A stretch of 24,643 bases of DNA from Saprolegnia diclina VS20. Its lineage: Eukaryota; Oomycota; Saprolegniomycetes; Saprolegniales; Saprolegniaceae. Shown here in pieces: positions 11,343 through 19,344 of the stretch (positions within the stretch are counted from its first letter, which is position 1; the number at the start of each line of letters is the position of its first letter). The position numbers were made by a program, and so were the translations under genes. The stretch is from positions 52,962-77,604 of the forward strand of contig NW_008246219.1 of the NCBI RefSeq assembly GCF_000281045.1, in the 5' to 3' direction. The notes below the pieces were generated by a model. That model worked only from the letters and a program-made list of their open reading frames with translations, made no database searches and was not told the origin of the DNA.

Positions 11343-11779
11343 AATTCTACCTTGTGGACCCGACCGAAGGGTCCACGCGTTCTGCGTACTTGCAACTTGG
11401 TTCGCCTTTGTCCACCGCGTCGCGAGGTCGATGCTGAAACGAGGTGACCGACCGTCGTTCGCACTGGCGACCGCAGTACTTGCCCAGACACGTCCACCAC
11501 GTAGCCCAGAGGTAACCGGGGCCAGGGGTATTGGTTACGGGTGCATCAGGTGGGCCCAGTGTCAAGGACCCACGACGCCAGTATCGGCAAGAGTTGACGG
11601 ACCACGGGGCGATCCCGTGACCTCATCAGTTCCAACCAACGTGCAATGGGGTGCTCCATCGAGATGAAAATCCCCGCAATGTAAGTGTCAGTAGATAGCC
11701 CTCACGCTTGCGGTCCAGCTTCAACCATTTGGTGCCATCACTTGGCCTTTCTGCGAGATTGCCTTTGCGGCCACACAAC
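11343..11779. other. Intergenic region between kinase and protease
   Basis: About 440 nt with no recognised gene. The frame of the protease stays open upstream to 11708 but contains no ATG before 11780, so the promoter and 5' leader are expected here. No TATA word or repeat stands out. Confidence 0.5.
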
Positions 11780-13684
11780 ATGCTATCGTACAGCGCTGGA
11801 CGTCGAGGTACGTCGCGACGGGCAAGTAGGCCCATTGCATCGGCTCTCGTAGACCCGCCACATCGATCGAGGCTTCTTGCCCTCGCCGCCATGGCCGTGC
11901 TTGTCGCCGTCCTCGGCTACACGGCGCTATCGCACGCAGCACTGCGCGCCAACGCCGCTGTCCTGGCGTCAATCACAACAACGACGCCAGCGCAAGCCTT
12001 TCTAGCTCCTAGCCGCCTGCCTCTCAAGTTTGCTGTGGCGCACGTCACGCCGCGCAAGACCCAAGACACACGGAGTACGTGCTGGGCATTTGCAACGATT
12101 GCGATTCTCGAGCATTCGTACCGACAGCAAGGTATCGCGAACGGATGGCTCACGCCGCACGAATACCTCTCGCTGTCCGAGCAAGCGTACGGCGCGAGCG
12201 TCCTTCGTCTCTGCACGTCCCGCAAAGACAAGCCCCAATGCTACAAGACGGCCGTCGACAACACGACCGAAGGCGGCTACATCGAGGAGCTGTCGCTGCT
12301 CCGCACCAACCCCTCGGTGTTTCCAGACGCGCTTTGCCCGTATATGCCGGCGCCTGGCAGCAACACGACGTGTCCAAGCCTGCACAACGCGACGATCACG
12401 GTGCGCAACCCGCTGGCATTCGCACTGCACCGCATGACCGAGTACTTTGGCCACACCGACATGAAGATGGCTTTGGTCCGCAACCAACGGTACAACATTC
12501 TACATACTGTACTGCATTGCTACAGGAGAACAAACGAGCGCTGTGTGTAGAGCACTCGGCTTTAGCACCGAGCTCGCTCGCAGCCATCACGCACTATCTG
12601 CCTTGCATTGGGCACCGAACCTCCGACTCACGCTGTGACGTGCGATCCAACGAGTGCGTGCTGTGCCCCCCAGGGTACCCGACGGTGTGCTGCCTTACCA
12701 TCGAAGGCAAGTCGGACACCAACATGGACGGCGAGTTCACGTCCCACTACGGCATGGAGGCCGAGGGTGGCCACGCGATGCTTCTCGTTGGCTACAACGA
12801 CGAGTACACGACCAAGGACGGCTACACGGGCGGCTACATCCTCAAGAACTCGTGGTGGGACGGCGTCGCACGGCCTTTAGGACCTCCAAGCGCGCACGGC
12901 AGCCACAGCATCCGCTATTTTTTGCAGGTACCTCGTACCCTAAACCTACCCTAGCCCTCACCTCGTTTTTCTAGGAAATCTCCGAGTTTGAAGAGCGCTT
13001 CAACTGCCCCAACAGCGCCAACCCGGCCAACTGGTACCAGTGCCAAGGTCGCGTCGGTGTCATCCACGCCGACGCCGATGCGGGTGTCATTCGCGCGCCA
13101 ATCAATGCGTCGCTTGTCGCTTTTGACGAGTGCTTGAGCGAGGACACGCGCCGTGACGCGGCGTCGTCCTTCTCGCCGCTGCATTTGAGCTGCACCAACG
13201 ATGCGCTCTGCAAGGCGAACGCGACGTATTTTGTGCGCAACAGCACGGCGGTCGGCGACGGCTTCCAGACGTTCTGCTTCTTCGAGTATGTCCGCGACGG
13301 CAACTCGAGCGACGTGTGTTTGCCGGCGATGCTCCCGACCGACCTCGCGCACGCATTTGCGCCCATCGAAGCGGAGGCGTATGTCAACAACCCGGACGTG
13401 TGCGGCTTTTACTTTTACCCATACGCCAAGCAGCGCGCGGGCGCGGCCCTCGGCTGGGAAGTGAGCGCCGACGACCTCGACGTGACGTGGGCGCCGCAGT
13501 CGTATGCGGCCAACGCGCACAAGTTTCCGACCCTCGACTACACGCTGGTACAACGTTAGTTGTTGCTACGGTGGATCTCATGCTGTATGGTGATGATAAT
13601 TAGGTGCGGCAGTCGACCAAGGTGCAAAAGGCGGCGCCGGTGCTGGGCCCGATTCCCGTCTACGTTGCGCGCGACGAGCTCTAA
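11780..13684 (+). CDS. Papain-like (C1A) cysteine protease, membrane-anchored, C-terminal RDEL
   Basis: Best model: exons 11780-12475, 12526-12927, 12975-13547 and 13604-13684, all phase 0, 583 aa. A hydrophobic segment (about residues 32-54) can act as a signal anchor; if translation began at the internal M38 it would look like a cleavable signal peptide. Papain catalytic set: oxyanion Gln95 six residues before Cys101 in STCWAFA, His315 in GGHAMLLVGYN and Asn340 in LKNSWWDG. A Cys-rich insert (CDVRSNECVLCPPG) precedes the His, and a Cys-rich extension of about 200 residues follows the catalytic domain. The protein ends ARDEL, matching K/H/RDEL retrieval signals, as in plant KDEL-tailed cysteine endopeptidases; this predicts residence in the ER lumen. 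The first splice is the weak point: donor GTCCGC is unusual, and the better-looking donor at 12490 puts the downstream exon out of frame. A truncated second copy lies at the right edge on the other strand. Confidence 0.85.
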
Positions 13685-13737
13685 GCGGTAGCAAAAGAAT
13701 CGCAGACGAATTTTGAAATTCGGTGTTTTGGTCGAGC
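13632..13737 (+). repeat. Left arm of an inverted duplication (protease 3' end and flank)
   Basis: The final codons, stop and about 50 nt of 3' flank of the RDEL protease match, as reverse complement, positions 24535-24643. The coding part is essentially identical across the 53 nt visible. The flank keeps the words AATCGCAGACGAATTTTG and TTTTGGTCGA with a few differences. This shows that the duplicated unit extends past the gene. Confidence 0.9.
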
Positions 13738-13986
13738 GCATAATATAGTGGTTTGGAGCTAGAGTACATCCATTCAATTTTAATTTACTGAATTTATGGA
13801 CTCTAGTTAAGGGTTGCGGTTGTGTTGATTACTATTCGGTGCTGGTGTGGCTTTACTAGTATGATACTAGTCCGCCAGAGATTTGTCATTTGAGAGATAT
13901 TGTTTATCGATGAAGACTATACATACACGCGTACCGACGTATGAGCTTGCTGTTCTGCTCCAAAAAGGCTGCTCCCAACAAACGCC
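13685..13986. other. Intergenic region after the protease
   Basis: The first 50 nt repeat the flank of the second protease copy. The rest is A+T-richer than the coding regions and shows no gene. The short inverted word ACTAGTATGATACTAGT (about 13855-13871, six-base arms ACTAGT) was seen, but nothing supports a role. Confidence 0.45.
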
Positions 13987-14098
13987 GCTGCCACGTCACG
14001 CCATCCGGATAACTACGGATACGACAAACCTTCGCAATTCACGCACTTCTGAACAACGAGCATGACATCCACACTGGGTGGCAGCCACGAGCTCATGT
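13987..14098 (+). pseudogene. Truncated copy of the LRR-like gene's promoter and first codons
   Basis: The sequence from GCTGCCACGTCACGCCATCC (13987) is repeated from 14211, directly upstream of the intact gene. It includes the CCGGAT element and an ATG at 14062 opening MTSTLGGSHELM, corresponding to MAATLGGSRELM of the intact gene at 14301. Homology stops after about 12 codons and the reading frame then continues into unrelated residues. It is a short tandem duplication of the 5' end with the body missing. It could still start transcripts, so the gene may have two promoter copies 224 nt apart. Confidence 0.75.
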
Positions 14099-14210
14099 CG
14101 CGGCTTAGGATTCAGCCTCCGATTTGCGCGCTCAAACCCAAGATCCAGGTGAATACCTCGGTACGAGCCATCTGCAGCAGGGCTTGCGAGGCATGGATGT
14201 CTTACGCCGC

Positions 14211-14300
14211 GCTGCCACGTCACGCCATCCGGATCCGGACCGTTCCATGGACTGTTGTACGACAATACACTTCGCAAGCGCGCACTTTTCAAAGAGCAGC
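14211..14300 (+). promoter_or_regulatory. Upstream element of LRR-like gene 1
   Basis: TCCGGAT at 14228-14234 and TACGACAATAC near 14258-14268 precede the ATG at 14301. The same two words, in the same order, occur upstream of other members of the family. The reading frame of these words relative to the ATG differs between members, which argues for conserved DNA rather than coding sequence. Confidence 0.55.
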
Positions 14301-15521
14301 ATGGCAGCCACACTGGGTGGCAGCCGAGAGCTCATGGCCACCATCGCGGACTATGTCCCAAGCCGCGAGGCCTTGCGCACGCTTTTGGAAGTGCTACCAC
14401 CCAACTTGCTCGGTAACGCGTGGACCAAAGTCCTCCAGCTTCTCCAACACCCAACGCTCGACCCGAACGCACTCTGGCCGATCGCGCGGTACAACCCCTT
14501 CGAGGTCGTCTTTGACGTCAGAGGAGGGTTCAATGTGAGGATGCTACCGCAGCATGAGCCGCTTTGGGCCATGGGCGTCGACGTGGAGGCCGACTACCCA
14601 CGCGGCTGCGGCGTCAGCTGTTGGCGTCGCGTGCCGCCACAGCTTCCCGCCGTGCAAGGCTCCACAAGGCCGGCAAGAACTGTTGAGAAAGGCGTCCGGA
14701 CGAGCAGCACGGTTGAACTGTCGCCGTCCAGCACCGTGGACGACGTGGTGCGCTACGCATCCGAAGTGGCGGCAACGTCATCGCTGTGCCACGTCACCAT
14801 CAACCTCTCCCAGATAGAGCATGAGCTCGAGTCTTGGCCGGCCCAGTACGAGTACTATACCAAAGTGTTTCCTGCTGCGCTCGAGCCATACGTCTGGTCG
14901 GCCCTCTCTCCGTCGCATATCGTCGAGGTCGCAATCGTCGGCAGCAACCTCTTGGCGACTGCCGATGGTGTCCAGTCCGCTATCGAATGGCTCACGTCGC
15001 GACCTGCGCGACGTCTCTGCTTGGCCGAGGCCAAAGTTGACGCCCACGATGTCACCGCTCTCGTCACCGCGATGCGCGACTGCACCACGCTCTCGACCAT
15101 TGAGCTCAGCTACGACCTTGTGCTTCTGCCAGCGTTCTTGTCGGCGCCGCTGCCTCGTCACTTGCGCCGCTTGCGATTGTTTGCAAGCGAGGACCCGTAC
15201 CATGCAGAGACGGGCTGGCACAAGATCACGTCGCTTCCGGTGGCTCTCGTGACCACAGCCATCGCCGGCTCGGCGTTGACGCACTTGTCGATCGATCTCG
15301 ACAGTCTGGGTGACGACCAAAGCGCCGCTACGATCGTATCGACTGCGCTGGAGCGAATGCCATCTCTCGACCACTTGGAGCTGCTCAACGTCCGTCGTGC
15401 TCCTCTACTAAACGCAGCGCTTGAAGCAGGCGCAGCGCGGATCGCAACGCTTGAGTCGATGCGAATGCACGAATATCAAGTGCTAACTGCTGACATGTTT
15501 GGCGGCGGTTCCGACTATTAG
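14301..15521 (+). CDS. LRR-like family protein 1 (F-box-like N-terminus)
   Basis: Single exon, 406 aa. Residues about 7-40 (ELMATIADYVPSREALRTLL) form a helical block that resembles an F-box without being a clear match; the C-terminal half has leucine-rich segments such as SALTHLSIDLDSLG and LDHLELLNVRR. The protein ends GGGSDY. The gene shares long blocks with the genes at 15983 and 17626 and with two decayed copies on the other strand, so it belongs to a local, recently expanded family; I do not recognise a named function. Residues about 97-130 are poorly conserved and Arg/Pro-rich compared with its paralogues, possibly from a pair of compensating indels. The frame is open upstream to 14124, but the inner ATG is preferred because similarity to the paralogues starts there. 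Substrate-adaptor roles known for F-box/LRR proteins are only a possibility. Confidence 0.8.
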   Translation: MAATLGGSRELMATIADYVPSREALRTLLEVLPPNLLGNAWTKVLQLLQHPTLDPNALWPIARYNPFEVVFDVRGGFNVRMLPQHEPLWAMGVDVEADYPRGCGVSCWRRVPPQLPAVQGSTRPARTVEKGVRTSSTVELSPSSTVDDVVRYASEVAATSSLCHVTINLSQIEHELESWPAQYEYYTKVFPAALEPYVWSALSPSHIVEVAIVGSNLLATADGVQSAIEWLTSRPARRLCLAEAKVDAHDVTALVTAMRDCTTLSTIELSYDLVLLPAFLSAPLPRHLRRLRLFASEDPYHAETGWHKITSLPVALVTTAIAGSALTHLSIDLDSLGDDQSAATIVSTALERMPSLDHLELLNVRRAPLLNAALEAGAARIATLESMRMHEYQVLTADMFGGGSDY

Positions 15522-15982
15522 CGTTTCATGATGTATCGAGTAGCAAAATAAAGAAATCACATTTCATCTGCGTTTGTGCTCTTCCAGAATCCACGAAACA
15601 CGTGCAGCGCAATAGGATTATCAGCATTCTCTTCGCTATTCTGACGTCGGAACAAACGTCGTTAAAAATGGTTCAGGCTCGATGGCGTTCCCCTGGCCTC
15701 TTCCTAAAGCCAAACCAACAAAAGGTGATACCTGTCAGCATCATGCAGCAGCAATGACTACATGTGTAGGATGTCGAAGAAGCGGGCTCTTGGGGCCAGA
15801 ACCCAGAAGTCGCTGGCAAACATCCGCCCAACACACTGTTGGCACTGAGATGCGGCCTCGAGCTTCAAACGCGCACTCTGCTACCACGCTGCTGCACGAT
15901 TGTCATCGTTGGCGCCACATGGTCGTATCCGGACGCATCCGAATTCCACAACCCGCGCCAGTTTGCACTTTTATTTTTTGAG
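15522..15982. other. Intergenic region between LRR-like genes 1 and 2, with upstream element
   Basis: No separate gene is supported. TATCCGGACGCATCCG at 15926-15941, followed by CCACAACCCGCGCCA, matches the family's CCGGAT...CGACAACCC upstream element and ends about 25 nt before the ATG at 15983. Confidence 0.5.
15547..15552 (+). terminator. AATAAA, possible polyadenylation signal
   Basis: AATAAA lies 25 nt after the stop codon of LRR-like gene 1. Oomycetes do not depend strictly on this word, so this is a weak call. Confidence 0.35.
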
Positions 15983-17224
15983 ATGGCAGCGACAGTCGGC
16001 GGCAGCCACGACCTCATGGCTGCCATTGCGAGCTATGTCCCGAGTGCCACAGCCTTGCGTACGCTGCTGGAAGTGTTGCCACCAGCCTTACTCGGCGGCA
16101 CGTGGGTCAGCGTCCTCCGTCTTCTCCAGCACCCGAAGCTCGACCCAAATGCGCTCTGGCCGACAGTGCAATTCAAGGCCATCGAGGCCGTCTTTAATCC
16201 CAGAGGCAAGATCGATGTGTGGGCGCTTCCGGAGCTCCAGCCGCTCTGGGCCATGGGCGTCGACGTGGCGTTCCAGTACATGTACGACGACGATATCGCT
16301 CGCCTCCGAGATGCACAACCGCTACTTGTCGACGTTGACGCCTTTGGCTTCCAAGAGTGCGCGACTGTCAACGTTGCGAAAGGCGTCTGGACGGGCTGCA
16401 TGCTGCGGCTTTCTTCGTCGAGCACCCAAGACGGCGTCGCGGCCATGGCACGTGCCGTGGCGACGATGCCATCCTTGCGCCATGTTACGCTCAACCTTTC
16501 CCAGGTTTCTTGCGTGCTTGAGAGTGACCCACCCGAATTTGAGTACTTCGCCGCACCATTTCCTGCCGCGCTCGAGCCATACGTCTGGACAGCCCTCTCT
16601 CCATCGCATCTCGTTGATGTCACGATCCTCGGCGGGGACCTCTTGGCGACGACCAAAGGCGTCAGTTCGGCCATCCAATGGCTTGCGTCTCGGCCCCTGC
16701 GACGCCTCTGCTTGTCGGACGTCAGAGTCGCGGCCCACGACGTCGATGCTCTCGTGACTGCGATGCGCAACTGCACCACGTTGTCGACCATCGAGCTCAG
16801 CTACGATCTTACGCTAGTGTCGGCGTTCTTGTCGGCGCCGCTGCCACGTCATGTGCGTCGCTTGCGCTTGTTTGTGAGCGACGAGCCGTACCATCCAAAG
16901 TCAGGTTGGTTCAAGATCACGGCGCTTCCCGTCCCATCTGGTCGTCTCGCTCACTTTGTCGCCACGGCCATCGACGGCTCGGCGTTGACGCACTTGTCGC
17001 TGGATGTCCACCGTCTCGGCAACGACAGTGTTGCTGCGATCGTGTCGACTGCGCTTCAGAAAATGCCGCGCCTCACCCACTTGGAGCTGCTCAACGTGCC
17101 GTCGGGTCCCCACCTTGGCGCGGTCCTTGCAACAAACGCGACACGCATCCAAGCGCTCGAGTCGTTGCGGTTGCAAGAGCAACCAGTCGATTCATTCGAC
17201 ATGTTTGGCGCGTCCGACTACTAG
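15983..17224 (+). CDS. LRR-like family protein 2
   Basis: Single exon, 413 aa, paralogue of the preceding gene and read in the same direction. The N-terminal helical block (residues about 7-40, DLMAAIASYVPSATALRTLL) is followed by LLQHPKLDPNALWP, ALPELQPLWAMGVDV and NVAKGVWTGC, blocks best kept in this copy and in gene 3. Leucine-rich segments follow: LRHVTLNLSQV, LRRLCLSDVRV, LSTIELSYDL, VRRLRLFVS, LTHLSLDVHRL and LTHLELLNV, about 24-45 residues apart, unlike a regular 24-residue LRR ladder. It ends FGASDY. An insertion of a few residues (SGRLAHF) sits before VATAIDGSALTHL. The ATG at 15983 is chosen because alignment with paralogues begins there, although the frame is open back to 15839. 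Confidence 0.82.
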   Translation: MAATVGGSHDLMAAIASYVPSATALRTLLEVLPPALLGGTWVSVLRLLQHPKLDPNALWPTVQFKAIEAVFNPRGKIDVWALPELQPLWAMGVDVAFQYMYDDDIARLRDAQPLLVDVDAFGFQECATVNVAKGVWTGCMLRLSSSSTQDGVAAMARAVATMPSLRHVTLNLSQVSCVLESDPPEFEYFAAPFPAALEPYVWTALSPSHLVDVTILGGDLLATTKGVSSAIQWLASRPLRRLCLSDVRVAAHDVDALVTAMRNCTTLSTIELSYDLTLVSAFLSAPLPRHVRRLRLFVSDEPYHPKSGWFKITALPVPSGRLAHFVATAIDGSALTHLSLDVHRLGNDSVAAIVSTALQKMPRLTHLELLNVPSGPHLGAVLATNATRIQALESLRLQEQPVDSFDMFGASDY

Positions 17225-17312
17225 CCCGATTATGACTATAAGTGTAGTACAATTGTATTGTACTGTACGCTACCAATAATTTAAATATGCTTTCCTGGGA
17301 CAACAGCAAAGG

Positions 17313-17424
17313 CACGCAAAAGGTACGTAAAACGCACGCAAAAGGTACGTAAAACGCACGCAAAAGGTACGTAAAACGCTCGTAAAACGCTCGCAAACGC
17401 TCGTAAAACGCACGCAAAACGCAC
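17313..17424 (+). repeat. Minisatellite of 22-nt units between LRR-like genes 2 and 3
   Basis: Three exact 22-nt units (17313-17334, 17335-17356, 17357-17378) are each built from two near-halves, CACGCAAAAGG and TACGTAAAACG. They pass into a shorter, degenerate array of 8-11 nt units such as CTCGTAAAACG and CACGCAAAACG up to about 17424. The array lies between two tandem paralogues. Confidence 0.92.
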
Positions 17425-17581
17425 ATACCGAGTAAATGGCACGTAAAAGGCAAGAGCCTCCGAGTGCTTGCTGCGCAAACAGTCTCGATGTTGGCATCTT
17501 GCTTTGCGGATTGCTTGCTTGCAGCGCAGGCTTGCATCGTATTCAATGGGCGACACCGCGACCTTTTGCACTACGGCACGT

Positions 17582-17607
17582 TATCCGGCTTCATCCGGAT
17601 ACGACAA
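17582..17607 (+). promoter_or_regulatory. Upstream element of LRR-like gene 3
   Basis: TATCCGG at 17582 and ATCCGGATACGACAA at 17593-17607 lie 19-44 nt before the ATG at 17626. The second word is the most complete version of the element shared by the family. Confidence 0.55.
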
Positions 17608-17625
17608 CCCGCAACACTTTTCAAG

Positions 17626-18900
17626 ATGGCCACGACGGTCAGGGACAGCAGGGACCTCATGGCCGCCATCGCTGGCTACGTACCCAGCGCTACAGCGTTG
17701 CGCAATTTCTTGGAAGCGCTGCCACCGGCCTTTCTTGGCGAGACGTGGGCCGGCGTCCTCCGACTTCTCCAGCATCGCCGGCTGGACCCGAATCGCATCT
17801 GGCCAGCGGTGCACTACGGGGCCCTCGAGGGCGCCTTTGTCTCCAACTACAAAACCAACGTGCTCATGAACAGGAAGCTTCGGCCGCTCTGGGACGTCGG
17901 CCTCGACGTGGAGATGGGGTACTTGAACAACCAGCGATTCGACCGCTTGCGACAACTCGTGCCCAATCTCATCGATGTCGATGATGTCTTTGGCTATGGC
18001 CAAGACTCGGCCCGTGCCAATGTAGCAAAAGGCGTCTGGACGGGCTGCACGATCCGCCTCTCGCTCGTACGCACCCAAGACGACTTTGCTCGCATTGCAA
18101 CGACGATGGCGGCAATGCCGTCCCTGCGCGAACTCACGCTCAACCTCTCGCAGCTGGCGGAGGCCCATCCGTATTACATCCCGCCCGAGTACATTTACCA
18201 TACTGCACCATTTCCTGCGTCGCTCGAGCAGTACCTCTGGGCGGCGCTCGCTGCGTCGCGCATTCTCGACCTCACGCTCCTCGGCGGCCACCTCGTAGCG
18301 ACGACCGACGGCATTGCATCGGCCATCCAATGGCTCACGTCTCGGCCAATCCAGCGCCGCGTGCACCGCCTCTGCTTTGACGACGTCAAAGTCGAAGCAA
18401 ATGACGTTGCTACCCTCGTGACGGCGATGCGCGAGTGTACCACGCTCTCGACGGTCGACCTCAGCTACGACCGAACGCTTCTGCCGACGTTCTTGTCGGC
18501 GCCGCTGCCACGTCACGTGCGCCGCTTGGGCTTGTTTGTGAGCGAAGGACGGTATTACCTCGACTCGGTCAGCCTCAACATCACGTCGCTTCCGGTGGGT
18601 CTTGTGGTGACGGCCATTGCCGGCTCGGCCTTGACACACTTGCGGCTGGACGTCCAAGATCTTGACAACCAGAACATCGCTGCGATCGTGTCGACGGCGC
18701 TCGAGCGGATACCAAGCCTCCAACACTTGGAGCTCTCCAACGTTCGGCGTGGGCCCAAGCTGACAGCGGTGCTTGAAGCCGGCGCGGATCGACTCGCAGG
18801 GCTCGAGTCGGTGCAACTGCACGAGCTGGAAGTAGCCAGGATCGAGAGCCCAGAGCCCGATGTTGATGCCGCCGGCATCTTTGGCACGTCCGACTACTAA
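17626..18900 (+). CDS. LRR-like family protein 3
   Basis: Single exon, 424 aa, third tandem member. The N-terminal block reads DLMAAIAGYVPSATALRNFL; LLQHRRLDPNRIWP, NVAKGVWTGC, LRELTLNLSQL, VHRLCFDDVKV, FLSAPLPRHVRRLGLF, SALTHLRLDVQDL and LQHLELSNVRR follow in the family order. It has a short C-terminal insertion (RIESPEPDVDAA) before IFGTSDY, so the SDY tail is kept while the residues ahead of it differ. The most divergent of the three intact copies. The frame is open upstream to 17464 without paralogue similarity, so the ATG at 17626 is used. Function not recognised; F-box/LRR-like architecture is a tentative description. Confidence 0.82.
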   Translation: MATTVRDSRDLMAAIAGYVPSATALRNFLEALPPAFLGETWAGVLRLLQHRRLDPNRIWPAVHYGALEGAFVSNYKTNVLMNRKLRPLWDVGLDVEMGYLNNQRFDRLRQLVPNLIDVDDVFGYGQDSARANVAKGVWTGCTIRLSLVRTQDDFARIATTMAAMPSLRELTLNLSQLAEAHPYYIPPEYIYHTAPFPASLEQYLWAALAASRILDLTLLGGHLVATTDGIASAIQWLTSRPIQRRVHRLCFDDVKVEANDVATLVTAMRECTTLSTVDLSYDRTLLPTFLSAPLPRHVRRLGLFVSEGRYYLDSVSLNITSLPVGLVVTAIAGSALTHLRLDVQDLDNQNIAAIVSTALERIPSLQHLELSNVRRGPKLTAVLEAGADRLAGLESVQLHELEVARIESPEPDVDAAGIFGTSDY

Positions 18901-19344
18901 TGTCTCTCCTCGTAAACTAGATCGCGGCGGCTTTGAATCCCTCCAGAACACGTTTTCTTGCGCGTTGCAGAAAGGTGGCATGCTAGGACTTTATAGAGCA
19001 TATATAAGTAGAACTTTATAGAGCGTATATAGCTAGGACTAGCGGGACAATGCGAGCAAGCTCGCGTACATTGCACACTTGCGACAACACCACAGCTGGC
19101 TCGAGTTGTGGGACACCTATTGTCACGTTCGGCTCTACTCGATGGAGCCGCACGTGCTACGTGCTATCGTATATGCCTACACGAAGCATGTAATATATCT
19201 GTCGTAGCTTCAACGGACAATCTGTCCGTGCGCGCCACAATCTCTGAGTCTCGTGGTTCAGATCTCAGTTCCGCAAAAGGTCAACGGACATGCGAGTGAT
19301 GGTCTTTTGCATAGTGTTTGTCGATATAAAAACAGACAGGCGGG
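18901..19344. other. Intergenic region upstream of the bZIP/START-like gene
   Basis: Contains the direct repeat at 18985-19034. TATAAAA at about 19325-19331 lies only 14 nt before the ATG at 19345, too close for a normal TATA box unless translation starts later. A frame from about 19030 to 19206 reads like protein but has no start or recognised match. Confidence 0.5.
18985..19034 (+). repeat. Direct repeat containing TTTATAGAGC and TATATA
   Basis: ACTTTATAGAGC(A/G)TATATA occurs at 18988-19005 and again at 19013-19030, 25 nt apart, flanked on both sides by CTAGGACT. Both copies contain a TATA-like word. It lies just downstream of LRR-like gene 3 and about 330 nt before the next gene. Confidence 0.7.

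Larger units (their letters stand above)
17225..17625. other. Intergenic region between LRR-like genes 2 and 3
   Basis: Holds the minisatellite at 17313-17424 and the family upstream element at 17582-17607. Open frames on the minus strand through the repeat (up to 151 codons) simply reflect the lack of stops in the repeat unit. Confidence 0.6.

Noticed and set aside
15839-15982. Extension of LRR-like gene 2 (and similarly genes 1, 3 and 5) to upstream in-frame codons
   Set aside because: Upstream residues do not align between paralogues, and the shared CCGGAT words sit in different frames, so the inner ATG is preferred.
17091-17571. Several minus-strand frames with repeated YVPFACVLR-like residues
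   Set aside because: The pattern is produced by the stop-free minisatellite at 17313-17424; all three minus frames are open there.
19030-19206. Frame reading KLAYIAHLRQHHSWLELW and onward
   Set aside because: Looks protein-like and could be a gene fragment, but it has no start, no splice partner and no recognised family.
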